Below the pieces are notes generated by a model. It was given only the letters and a program-made list of their open reading frames with translations, was not told the DNA's origin and did not search any database. The position numbers and the translations under genes were made by a program. 42,509 nt of DNA, from NCBI GenBank assembly GCA_018398765.1, contig JAHBMJ010000550.1:1-42509 (forward strand), read 5' to 3'. Positions within the stretch are counted from its first letter, which is position 1; every line of letters begins with the position of its first letter. Positions 33,507-42,509 of this stretch are shown piece after piece. Origin of the DNA: Chromera velia (Eukaryota > Sar > Chromeraceae).

Positions 33507-34235
33507 GAGAGAGAGAGTGATCACTCCCAGTCGTCCAAGCAAAAGCAGCTGACGGCTTATCACGAATGTCATCCCAAATCGCACAGTAACGGAAACAGCA
33601 CCTCATGGTCACATCAGGAAAGGCTGTGCGAGAGAATCGGACAAAGACAGAGAGGAGAGGAGAGAACCGACGCACCCGTTGGCAAATTTGATCACTCCCT
33701 TTGGACCATTCAGATCCCCCTCGTATCTCGTTGCAGAGGTCTCCTCCTCCACCGTTCCTCCTACTGGCAAAGCACCGTTGCCTGAGGCAAACTGCTCTGG
33801 GGCCTCCGGCATTGCAGCCTGTGGAATAAAATACGAACACATATCAGGTCTTTCCATCGTGCAGTTGTCTTTTTATAAAAGGTGAACAAGATGGTGTCCA
33901 GAGATCTGAAGCGGTGCTACATTAAAAGGAGAAACCCACTGACAGGGAAAGAGATAGTAGCTGTCGCCCTCTCCCTTTGCCAGTCACTGTTCCGTCTTTC
34001 TTGTCCTTTCTTCTTTTCTTCCTTCCTTCCTGCTTCTCAAGAGGTACACAAATAGGCTTCTCTCGTCAGGCTTTTCACATCTGCATTCAAAAGCCTCTGC
34101 AGACAATGTGAAGGCATGCACCTGCACATGCAGACGCACCTGCTCTTCATTCCCGACACTGGCGACTTTGACAGAAGACTTGTCGGCCTTGACGAGGCCG
34201 TAGTCGCTGCAGCAGCAGGAGCCATTTCCTCCCAT
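29091..34235 (-). CDS. MORN-repeat protein with N-terminal dual-acylation motif (12 exons)
   Basis: Exons (minus): 34235-34140, 33818-33676, 33430-33356, 32967-32909, 32680-32653, 32584-about 32543, 32340-32238, 31586-31501, 31104-31049, 30628-30598, 29526-29459 and 29194-29091 (TGA). All junctions except 6/7 are GT-AG and phase-matched, giving about 296 residues. The start reads M-G-G-N-G-S-C-C-C: Gly2 with Ser6 is a myristoylation signal and the Cys triplet invites palmitoylation. Eight MORN units follow (Y-x-G-x-W-x-x-G-x-x-x-G-x-G pattern), e.g. [32 protein letters not shown] and [16 protein letters not shown]. Several repeats are split by introns. The tail is a basic coiled coil, then acidic. 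MORN proteins bind membranes or organise the cortex. In alveolates some sit at the inner membrane complex, so a peripheral-membrane scaffold is my inference. Exon 6 may use a GC donor, and its repeat looks short by about eight residues. Confidence 0.87.
29205..29347. repeat. (CA)n in the last MORN intron
   Basis: CA tract with ATAC and CATA interruptions. It reads as (TG)n in the sense of the gene and ends close to the final 3' splice site. Confidence 0.96.
29822..30046. repeat. (TCTG)n/(TTTC)n/(TTCC)n composite array
   Basis: Consecutive tetranucleotide blocks inside the intron between MORN exons 10 and 11. On the sense strand they read as purine-rich GAAA/GGAA/CAGA. A second TGTC block lies at 30357-30383 in the same intron. 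Confidence 0.96.
31740..32215. repeat. (CA)n(GA)n(ACAG)n(GAAA)n composite array
   Basis: Four repeat types in a row within the intron between MORN exons 7 and 8: CA with GCAAG interruptions (31744-31884), GA (31885-31980), ACAG blocks flanking a copy of the minisatellite core (32003-32062), and GAAA (32066-32215). Confidence 0.96.
33284..33327. repeat. (TCAA)n tract
   Basis: About ten TCAA units with one AAGAA interruption, just downstream of MORN exon 3 in the intron. Confidence 0.9.
33466..33518. repeat. (CA)n(GA)n in MORN intron 2
   Basis: CA tract switching to GA at about 33507. It reads as (TC)n(TG)n in the sense of the gene, close to the 3' splice site of exon 3. Confidence 0.95.
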
Positions 34236-35281
34236 CGTCGTTGTTTTCCTTCTTCGTCACTCAACGAAAGACCAGTCGTGGGGACTTCCAGCCGACTTTC
34301 TCTCGCTTTCTGTCCCGCTTACAGCCGTCTATTTAATCTCCAGCAGACTGGTCGCCAGAGCAAGCCAGGTAGTGCGAGGGGCAACAAGGCAGTGTGGCCC
34401 CTTTCTTTCAGAGTGTGTGCTCTCTTGGCGAGTGTCTGAGTGAGTGACGCGGCAAGGCAGAGCCCGTCACTTTCTCTTTCAAGATATGATCAATCAAGCA
34501 ACACCTGTCCTTCTTTCAGAGCAAGAAGACAGGTCGAGACGCAGGTCAACAAACGGCAAGAAGTAATTCGTCGAAATCAATGTTTCAGAAGGCTTGCTGT
34601 GAACCGCCGATCTGTTTGCGTGCGGATTCTTGATCGTCGACCTTTCGATCCCGCTGTCATGCATGCAGTCTGCAGCACTTTAATTTGCAGCAATTCATGC
34701 ATGCATGAGCGAAATGCGCGCAGGCGGAAGTTTGACGCACGCACAGCTCCGTTACTGTATCGCGATCATGCATGCATGCATATGCAGAATTAAGTTTTTT
34801 TTTTTTGCCGCGCGGTTATATAATGACGGGATACACCCAACCAGTTGGGTGAGTGCCTCGGGGGGCCATTTAGGGGGTCGGCCATAATTTGATTGCATGT
34901 TGGGCATGTCTTGCCTGCAATGCATGCATGGGCAAATGGCGGGGGCCATGGCAACGTGCGCAAAATATGCGTTTCGGGACCGCGCATGAACACATATGTA
35001 ATTAACTCCGTGCAAGTTATACTGGAGGGGCACGTATCATGAAGAGCGAAGTATATAATATTATAATGCGATTACGGCTTCGTGCGAGTTGCTTGAGGGG
35101 CATATTTTGGAATTTGGGTGATACCAACCGTGATGGAGACAGAACCGAATCCCCCCCCCAAAAAATGAAAAAATACGTTATGCGGATGCGTGCGATCTCA
35201 GGGCCTCTCAGCTGATCTCAGCAGAGCTGAGCTGCCCCCCGAGGCGATTTTTAGTGTTGCTTTGTATGCATGTCGCAACTA
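34236..35281. other. 5' flank of the MORN gene and GCATGC-rich sequence
   Basis: The first few hundred bases should hold the MORN promoter and 5' UTR. From 34660 onward the palindromic words GCATGC/TGCATGCA become frequent, and composition turns AT-rich. I see no gene here. Confidence 0.5.
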
Positions 35282-35282
35282 T

Positions 35283-35677
35283 GAAATTAAGTAAAGATTG
35301 ATGATGATAATGATGATTAGCGTGCATGCATGGTCCCTTACGGATACTTTTGCTTTTGGATGAAAATGATTGAAATTTTCAAACTAAAAAAAAAAACTGT
35401 ATTCATCAATCGACTACACTCGAAATTAAGTAAAGATTAGCATGCATATGCATGCATGCATAGTCCCTCAGGCATGTTTTTGCTTTTGAACAAAAATGAT
35501 TAAAATTTTTAAACTTCCAAAAAATTTTATATTCATCAATCGACTATGCTCGAAATTTAGTAAAGATTAGCGTGCATGTATGGTCCCTTAGGTATGCTTT
35601 TGCTTTTGGATGAAAATGATTGAAATTTTCAAACTCCCAAAAACTTAATTCTGTATTCATCAATCGACTATACGATC
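35283..35677 (+). repeat. Tandem array of ~125-140-bp units (three full copies)
   Basis: Units at 35283-35421, 35422-35551 and 35552-35677. Each begins GAAATTAAGTAAAGATT, passes GCATGCATGGTCCCTTA and TTTTGCTTTTGGATGAAAAT, and ends TATTCATCAATCGACTA. A fourth partial unit resumes at 36036. Unit 1 has an extra GATGATGATAATGAT insertion. Confidence 0.93.
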
Positions 35678-36024
35678 AAACCCTCTATTGATAGGGCACT
35701 CAGTCCTACGGCAATAGCCGTATTCAGAGTGGCAGTCCATGAAATCTTTCAGAAAACAGGGATGTTGGCAACGAGAGTGGGTGGTGCAGTGAAGGCTCGT
35801 ATGCAAAGAACGATCCTGCGAGCATCCGTCTACTGCATGCGGGGGGAGCGGCGACCTCGCAGACAGACAGTGGAGGGGTGTTTCAGTTCAGCAGGATCGA
35901 TTGCAGTAATGCAGGCCCCTAGAGACGATGGTGACTGGGCTTAGGCCCCTAGGCAGGCCTAGCATTTGCATCTAACAAAAACGACCACAAAGTAAAATAT
36001 ATATATTTTTTTTTTTTTTAAAAA
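35678..36024 (+). mobile_element. 347-bp poly-A-ended insertion with 11-bp TSD
   Basis: The tandem array is broken by a segment flanked by identical ACTATACGATC (35667-35677 and 36025-36035). Removing the insert and one copy restores the array junction exactly. The insert is GC-richer than its host and ends in an A/T-only tract (TATATATATTTT...TTTAAAAA) immediately before the right duplication. A poly-A-like 3' end plus a target-site duplication points to LINE-mediated retroposition (SINE or processed transcript). It has a 71-codon frame from a GTG codon but no recognised gene. I see no clear tRNA-type promoter boxes. Confidence 0.78.
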
Positions 36025-36035
36025 ACTATACGATC

Positions 36036-36082
36036 GAAATTAAGTAAAGATTAGTGTGCATGTATGCATGTGCCGGGCCGGA
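36036..36082 (+). repeat. Partial fourth unit of the tandem array
   Basis: GAAATTAAGTAAAGATTAG followed by TGTGCATGTATGCATG. It matches the start of the units at 35283-35677 and then diverges. Confidence 0.8.
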
Positions 36083-36097
36083 AAATTATATATTTTG

Positions 36098-36171
36098 ATC
36101 GCTCCATGCATGCATGCATGTCACTGTATGGCATGCATGTCACTGTATGGCGTGCATGCATGCATGCAAAA
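36098..36171. repeat. GCATGCAT / TGTCACTGTATGGC short repeats
   Basis: Alternating ATGCATGC palindromic runs and two copies of GCATGCATGTCACTGTATGG. These are self-complementary words able to form hairpins or cruciforms. Confidence 0.85.
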
Positions 36172-36395
36172 AAGTATATTGTCATCTCTGCGAATGCATT
36201 TCGAGACGTACCTCATATAATCAAGCAATTCAATTGGGAATTCTGACGAAAGAAGCTGATTGAACGATCGACACTGAGCCATCTGATTTTTGCCATAGCC
36301 CCTCCACCAACGATCTTGACGGCTTCACGGGCCACTCGCAGAAATATTCATCTGGAGTTGACTCCCCGCTCTTCATTTTCCGTCTCCTTCTTTCA

Positions 36396-36882
36396 ATGCG
36401 GAGCCTTTTGGTATCCCTCGTCCTTCTCAGCGGACTGACCCAGAGATCCGAAGCGCTCTCGCTCCACACGAGTTTCTGTGTTAATGGAGCCGCTGCTTTG
36501 TGCGACATCTCAGAAAAGCTTGCAGGCACCATCAGTTACCCTGATGACGAGGAGGCAAAACATGTTTACCAAAACATCCGAGAGGACCCAGCCAAATGGA
36601 AAAATATTCATGCCAGCGCGGCCAATTCGCCTCAACCAGACGCTCTGTCTATCTGCAAAAGTACCAAAAAGCCTCGGAAGGCAGATCAGGCGTTGGGCGA
36701 TGTGCACTTCTACTGCAGTGACTTCACATTGGTAAACGCAGTCCAGGTACGTGCATGACAAGTGAAAAAGACACATGGATAGACAGACAAGGCGAACGAG
36801 AAAAGAAATGAGGCAATGGACAGGTGTACGTATCGAACACTTTGGCCCCAATGAGCGGGTTGAGAAAATGCTTCCTCTGTGT

Positions 36883-36914
<32 letters not shown>

Positions 36915-37270
36915 CTGTGTGTGTCTGGAGGGGGCAGGGCAGAGGGGGATAAACAAAGAAAGAAAGAAAGAAAGAAAGAAAGGAAGGAAGGAAGGAAGGA
37001 AGGAAGGAAGAAAGAAAGAAAGGAAGGAAGGAAGGAAGGAAGGAAGGAAGACAGACAGACAGACAGACAGAATGAATGAATGAATGAATGAACGAATGAA
37101 AGAATGAAAAACCGAATGAAAGAAAGAAAGAAAAAATGAATGAAGGAAAGAAAGAAAAAATGAACGAAGGAAGGAAAGAAAGAAAGAAAGAAAGAATGAA
37201 TGAATGAATGAATGCATGAAAAAGCGAATGAAAGAAAGAAAGAAAGAAAGACAGACAGACAGAGAGACAG

Positions 37271-37305
<35 letters not shown>

Positions 37306-39588
37306 ACGAGAAAGGGAAACCCAGTGGGGAAAGGGAAAATTTCACAGCAGCTTGTGAAGAATAGAGGACTATAGAAAGAAGGAAACCCCCCCGCTGGTGT
37401 GCCCCCCCCATCCTTCTCTTCCCTTCTTCTTGCCGACCTTCCCCAAATCTTCTGAAGCCTCACAAACAATCGTCCAACATTCCAGCAAGGCAGCAAGGCA
37501 CAAAAAAAGAAGAGAAGATGGAAAGAAAGAAAGAAAGAAAGAAAGAAAGAAAAGACTTCCAGTTCTTTGTCGTCTGGTCTGTATTGTATATCCCTGTTTC
37601 TGTGGAACTCTCTTTCACTCTCCATTGCATGTGCTTGTCCATCCATAGTCCCCTGCATTCGCTTGTTTCTCCTCAGAGAAAACGATCCGTGCCTTACTGT
37701 TTCTGTCGACGCATGAGTCGTTTCTCGGTAGTCTGTGAGACCGCAACCCGATCAGTTTTTCTCATGTCTATGGAATTAATCTGCAGACATACATTGGCAA
37801 GGGCTCCTCCAAATACTGTAACGCGTGCGTAAAGGTCGTAACAGACTTGTTGGGAAACCTCAAGGGGGCCTCGCACCTGTGCGACCCTGTGAGTCCCTCT
37901 CATTAACTGAATCACTCAACGGTGCAGATCCCATCTTGCGTTTGTCTGTCTGGGCGTCTGTCTGTCTGTTTGTTTGTCAGTCTCTTTTTCTCTATTTTCA
38001 GGCTTCTTTCTTTCTCTTACCCCTCTTTGTCGCTCTCTTGATGTCTTTTCGCCTTTTTCACTCTTTCTGTACTTTTTGAGTCCAGCGTGGAATCAGTTTT
38101 GCTCTTGCTCCTTCCTAATTTCTCTTCTCTTCTTTTTTCTTCTCTTTTTCTGTCGTTTTGGTTCTGCTGCCCTCATCCGCGTTCCTCGTGCTACTACCGC
38201 CTCCCTCCCTCCCTCCATCCATCCATCCATCCATCCATCCCTCCTTGCCTCCCTCCCTCCCTCCATCCATCCATCCATCGCTCTTCTGAGAGACGCTACC
38301 GGTTCCACAGCCAGTGCTCCCCTCGCTGTATTAATATTACAGGAATCCCCACTCATTTTCATCCCGTCTCTTTGACGTCCTCCCGCACACGCTCATTTCT
38401 TTCTCCCCGCTTGACTGCAGTCGAAGTGCATGCCGAACTATGACCTCTGCCTCCAATTTGAGAAGGCCGTCAGGGACGATGGGAAGACCTGCGAGGCCAT
38501 CAAGACTGAAGTCAGGAACACGCCTTACGAGAAAGTCTTCAAGGGTGGAAAGGCCCCTTCAGGTATGGGCACCGCGCTCACTACCGTCAAGACCAAAATG
38601 CCGGAAGTCAGTAAGTCTGCCTGTCTGTCAGTGAGGTAGCCAGCCAGTTGGTCAGTCAGTCGCCCCAATAGAGAGCAAAAGTTAGACGGAAAACCAAGCA
38701 GGCACGAAGCCAATCTGGGTACACGTGGAAAGAAAGATGAAAGGCGGATGGATGGAGATAAGGAGTAATAAAGAGAGAACCAAAGAAGAGAGGAAGGCAG
38801 AAAAAATCGGATCCATGGCCCCAACATGTACTCGCGTTTCCATTTTCTCTCAATCTGTATGCGCTAGAGCCAGCCCATCGGGGAGAGAATCAATGAAGAC
38901 AAGACACGACAAGGGAAGACAAGGGAAGACAAGGTGATAAGTAAGACCACATTGGTACAGATTTTTGTCTTCATTGTGTGTGCCTCTGTAACTCATGCAG
39001 GTGAAAGCGAAGTGCAAAGGCATCACAGATGCGGCAAACCACATGAGACCAATCTTGGATGCGTGGATCCCCCTCCTCACGGGTCAGTCTTCTTGCTGGT
39101 GGATTGGTCTTGTTGGGTGAGTGCTTGAGCGGGTGAGCAAGAGAGTGAGTAAGTGAGTGAGTGAGTGGGTGGGTGAGTCCATGCGTGAAAGGGAGAGAGA
39201 GTACTCGCATCGATAAATGCACACGTGTCCACATCTGTGTCAGCACAACCAAGGGGGAAAATATTTTGGATCTGAGATAGGAAATCCCTCTGAAGCGTAA
39301 TAGCTGTGACACTTTCTTGAATCTGTACATCTCGAATGCAAATCACTCTCTCCGGTACAGCTCATTTCAGTACCTATCAATCTGTGTTGCTATATACATG
39401 TCCATCTTTTCAACTGTCATTCTGAGATCCTCCTGTTCCTTGTCTGTCTCCACAAACGAAATTGCATTGGATGTCTCCAGGAGTGGCAAAGACGATTCCA
39501 GAGCCCGAGACCAAGCAGCCCCAGAGGAGAAACAGAGTCGAGCCACCGATGGACCTCGCCAAAGATGCAAAGACGCGGGTGTGTGTGT

Positions 39589-39634
<46 letters not shown>

Positions 39635-41095
39635 CAGACAGAGAGGAAGTCTGACATATGAAGAAGCAAGCTAGCTGACTAAAGGGCAAAGAAATGATCC
39701 GCAATGCAACAGAATGATGAAAAGCCCAGTAGTAGATAAGACTGAGAGGCAAACAGAGCGCCACAGGGAGAGAGACAATTAGAAGACTGCCGAGATGTCT
39801 GTACAGCCGGTCGAGGATCTCTGTGCCTGCGTGCGTGCGTGCCTGAATTAGCACAATGAAGACCTTGCTGCGCAGATGAATGGTCAAATGGAACGGTGAA
39901 TGGATGGATGGATGGATGTTTGCAGATGGACGACTCCTGGGTCTGGCTGAAGAATCAGGTCGTGAAAGTTCAAGGACAGGTGAACGCCTACGTGAAACTG
40001 TGCAAAGATATTCAGGAAAACAATTTGGACGTCACAGAGGTCGGCTCACCCGCCCCCTCCTCCCTCCCTCCCTCCCTCCCTCTCACTCACACTCACACAC
40101 ACATACACATACACACACACGCTCACTATCTCGCGCTCCCTCTCAATCCCTCTCTCGCGCTCACTCACTTGTGCTCTCTCTTGTTGCTGTGTCTCTCTCT
40201 CTTTCTCCTTTCCCAGGCTGTCAAAACGCAGCAGAAAAAGTGCTGTTTATTGCAACTCTTTGGTTTCATGGCTGCAGGAGGCCGATACGATGGTCCTTGA
40301 CTACAAATACGGCCTGAGCGCTGCGCTCAACGTCCCGAAGCCTCTCGGCACAGCTCTGAGGGACGTAATTGATCTCCCCAAGATCACGAAAAAGGGTCAC
40401 ATGTTCTTCTTGCAGCCTTTCTTCTTGGACAAAGAAGTGACTGCAGGTGGGAGGGAGGGTATGATGGATGGAAAGTGAAGTTACAGAGGGCTCAAAGGGG
40501 TGCGAACGGGAAGAAAGGGGGCAAAGGTTTATGTTTTTTCAGGTATGAGATTTTGCCGAAAAGAAGAAAAGTGCACCAATGTGGTCAAGGTGTCGGTAGA
40601 ATGGAGGGGAAGAGGCAAATTCAATCTTCGAGCCTTCTTTTGTGTATCTTTTCTTCTCTCTTCGGTTCTCTGTGTCTTGTCTGGAAGCAGTGCCTCTTGT
40701 GAGAACACAACAGCGTTAGAAAGCCCATTCTCTCTTTAAAAACATCTCTTTGACTTTTCTCCCCCCTTATGCTTCCCTGTCCCCCCGTCTGCCCGCAACT
40801 GAACATGGAGTGAATCGATCAAACAATCTCTATGTGCAGACACGGCATTTGACACTACCAAGCTGAGCGACATCACAGACTATTTGAGCTCTTTGATCAC
40901 GTGAGTGGATCAAGACGACAGAAAGAACACCTCTCCGTCTATAGTTCTGCATACAATAAGGACACAGACTCTCTTGGAGAGCCCCCGTCTGGTCAGAAAG
41001 GGATGGAAGATAACGGAAAGTCCTGGTTTGAATCTCTGTCACCGCTTCTTCTTTTGCATCGGTCTGTCTGTCCTTCTGTCCTTCTTCCTCTCTCT

Positions 41096-41130
<35 letters not shown>

Positions 41131-42157
41131 AGTGCATTTGTTCTCTGTTTCTGCTCTCGCATGTGAATGCAGAGAAGAGCTGCCCTCCGAAGGAGACTCT
41201 GGGTTGACCGAAAAAGAGGTGGGTTCTCTCTGTTTTTTGCCTTTTATTTCTCATCCAGTTCTCTTTTTTCTGTTCAACTGACTTTCATCTAAACAGCATG
41301 TCAGAGTATGTAAAGCGTCGTCCTTCCTGGACAGTTAAATTCCAACGTTTGATTCAAATGGTCATCTTTCTTTATCATGCTCCCCATCAATCTCAAACAG
41401 TCTCTATTTCGCCAGCGAGAACCAATACTTGGAAAGCATACGTGCGTGAGATTTTGAGGGGGCGAAATGATTACGTTCGTGTTTCACTCACTCCTGAAAA
41501 CTTGGCACTGCATGTTCGTACACCCTGCCTGCATGATGCATCGCTGCTTCCTTCACTGCAGAAGACCCAACTCCTGTCGAAGCTCTCACTGCTCGAGGGA
41601 CTCCTGACGAAGACGATGAACACCGCTCCACTCTTTCAAGCAGGCAGGGCTGTGACTGAGTTCAAAACCGCGATCTTGAAGAAACCGCTCAAGCCCAACG
41701 GTCAGTGGTAGGGACTCAAAGCCATCTTTCAAGAAGTTACTCAAGTGCAAAGCTGGGGGACTCTGCAGCTGAAGTTACGAAATATCTTTTAAAGCTTCGA
41801 AAGAGGAAAGGAACCCCCTGGAGCCGGGAAATGTCAAATAACTGCATGATCGTCACTCAGATTGATAGCTCTTTGTACAATACACTCTCGCAACCCGTCT
41901 AGCTAGCCTTACATCACTGACACCAAAATATATGCCCGGCTACCTGTTCCGTCCCAGCATGATTGATTTGTAGACAGCCTCTCGCTGCATTCTTTCTGCA
42001 CCCCGACACTGCACTCCCTCTGCATGTGAATTATTGCTTTGCTTTTTTCAATGCTGCAGAAATGAAGTTGGTCTTTCCCTCGTTGATTGAACCGATCGGA
42101 GAGCCTTTCCTCTCATCCCTCAAGGGCGTCAAGGAGACAGTTGCTGTCAGTCAGTAG
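36396..42157 (+). CDS. Secreted protein of unknown family (11 exons)
   Basis: Exons: 36396-36746, 37787-37888, 38421-38606, 39001-39082, 39481-39578, 39926-40039, 40278-40446, 40840-40900, 41173-41218, 41562-41700 and 42060-42157 (TAG). All are GT-AG and phase-matched, totalling 1446 nt (481 residues). The N-terminus has a clear signal peptide (M-R-S-L-L-V-S-L-V-L-L-S-G-L, cleavage likely near S-E-A). Mature residues carry about ten cysteines in the first half, including a Y-C-N-A-C pair and S-K-C-M-P-N-Y-D-L-C, consistent with disulfides. The second half is helical and Cys-poor with L-x-x-L patterns. There is no TM segment after the leader and no retention signal. The N-terminal Cys spacing slightly recalls saposin-like helices, but not enough to name. 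In a chromerid a signal peptide could also begin plastid targeting. Confidence 0.8.
36877..36929. repeat. (TG)n in intron 1 of the secreted-protein gene
   Basis: TG tract with TCTG interruptions, in the sense of the gene, about 130 bp after the donor. Confidence 0.95.
36952..37305. repeat. GAAA/GGAA/GACA/GAAT tetranucleotide array ending in (CA)n(GA)n
   Basis: About 350 bp of GAxx tetranucleotides whose middle bases change block by block, closing with CA then GA. It is inside intron 1 of the secreted-protein gene. Opposite-strand open frames (Phe/Leu/Ser-rich) are artefacts of this array. Confidence 0.96.
37519..37553. repeat. (GAAA)n tract
   Basis: Eight or nine GAAA units in the same intron 1. 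Confidence 0.93.
38202..38282. repeat. (CTCC)n/(ATCC)n array
   Basis: Two blocks of CTCC followed by ATCC repeats within intron 2 of the secreted-protein gene, not far upstream of the exon 3 acceptor. Confidence 0.95.
39579..39634. repeat. (GT)n starting at a splice donor
   Basis: The 5' splice site of intron 5 is itself the first GT of a (GT)n tract, so the donor is embedded in the microsatellite. Confidence 0.93.
40054..40122. repeat. (CTCC)n then (CA)n tract in intron 6
   Basis: CTCC repeats followed by ACTCAC and CA repeats. It is the only intron assigned here whose dinucleotide tract reads CA rather than TG on the sense strand. Confidence 0.9.
41088..41130. repeat. (TC)n(TG)n in intron 8
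   Basis: TC tract switching to TG in the sense of the secreted-protein gene, about 45 bp before the exon 9 acceptor. Confidence 0.95.
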
Positions 42158-42330
42158 GCTTGGGGGAAATAGAATCGACTCCCTTGGCACATTGCATCTG
42201 CCTTCTATTCTGTGTGCGTTTAGCGGTTGACCTCACTAGGCGTTCTATTCCTGCATTTAATATGGACCCCATTTCTTCGTCCAGGGGTTCCCTGAAAACT
42301 TTCCACTGCAGCCAGTGCCGCCGCGTGTGG

Positions 42331-42362
<32 letters not shown>

Positions 42363-42369
42363 ACACTCT

Positions 42370-42405
<36 letters not shown>

Positions 42406-42435
42406 CTGTGTGTATCTGTGTGTATCTGTGTGTAC

Positions 42436-42502
<67 letters not shown>

Positions 42503-42509
42503 TGTGTGT
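42158..42509. repeat. 3' flank and terminal (TG)n/(TC)n microsatellite
   Basis: 42158-42325 is ordinary sequence after the stop codon, presumably 3' UTR. 42326 to the window end is TG and TC dinucleotide repeat with TATC interruptions, continuing past the edge. Confidence 0.93.

Noticed and set aside
36510-37658. 382-codon minus-strand frame made of Phe/Leu/Ser repeats
   Set aside because: It reads through GAAA/GGAA arrays and lies in an intron of the plus-strand gene.
37787-38606. Saposin-B domain in the secreted protein
   Set aside because: The Cys spacing suggests small helical disulfides, but the six-cysteine saposin pattern is not complete, so I did not name it.
40218-40277. Extra exon between exons 6 and 7 of the secreted-protein gene (after CTTTCCCAG)
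   Set aside because: The acceptor is good, but every candidate donor gives a length that breaks phase, while direct splicing of 40039 to 40278 is in frame.

Overview
The window is nuclear DNA of a eukaryote, most likely a chromerid alga such as Chromera velia. The grounds are spliced genes with GT-AG introns of about 100-1100 bp, a cytosolic 60S ribosomal protein uL22/L17, a condensin II kleisin, a large ribonuclease-inhibitor-type LRR protein of a kind I associate with chromerids, MORN repeats common in alveolates, a decayed Ty3/gypsy chromovirus, and very dense CA/GA/GAAA/GACA microsatellites. The genus is an inference from family style; no species marker is present. There are no operons, Shine-Dalgarno sites or CRISPR arrays.

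Layout: 1-239 is a (GA)n block. 240-2300 has no recognisable gene. 2315-4958 (minus) is a 5'-truncated chromovirus whose pol carries four in-frame stops and one frameshift. An AT-rich stretch follows. 5936-7321 (minus) encodes a RINGv-type zinc finger, TPR-like and tail-anchor protein. 9699-13162 (plus) encodes a long LRR protein with at least three exons and a puzzling 52-nt segment. 13577-14297 is a non-autonomous DNA transposon with terminal inverted repeats and a perfect 8-bp target-site duplication. 15348-15608 (minus) holds a Gly/Tyr-rich reading frame of doubtful status. 16085-17155 (minus) is a two-exon, two-membrane-segment coiled-coil protein. 17156-20309 is intergenic and microsatellite-rich. 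20310-23624 (minus) is a condensin-2 subunit H2 (kleisin-beta) gene in two exons, divergent from an intronless RPL17 at 24295-24858 (plus). 24859-29090 contains no gene I can support, but has a dispersed minisatellite family and two small repeat elements. 29091-34235 (minus) is a 12-exon MORN-repeat gene whose product starts with an N-myristoylation plus tri-cysteine signal. 34236-36395 is an AT-rich repeat block in which a 347-bp poly-A-ended insertion interrupts a tandem array. 36396-42157 (plus) is an 11-exon gene for a secreted protein I do not recognise. The window ends in (TG)n/(TC)n.

I worked out the exon structures by hand, requiring GT-AG boundaries (with one possible GC-AG exception), matching phases and continuity of repeats or domains. 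In the CAP-H2, two-TM and secreted-protein genes every junction is phase-consistent. In the MORN gene one boundary (exon 6/7) is uncertain, and in the LRR gene the exon 2/3 junction is uncertain.

The genes do not form an obvious pathway. They cover housekeeping (ribosome, chromosome condensation), membrane or cortex proteins (MORN, RINGv-TPR, two-TM), a secreted protein and a lineage-type LRR protein. The most distinctive features are the strand bias of (GT)n tracts in introns, the shared polarity of compound microsatellites, frequent GTCAGT splice donors, and two small mobile elements with clear target-site duplications.
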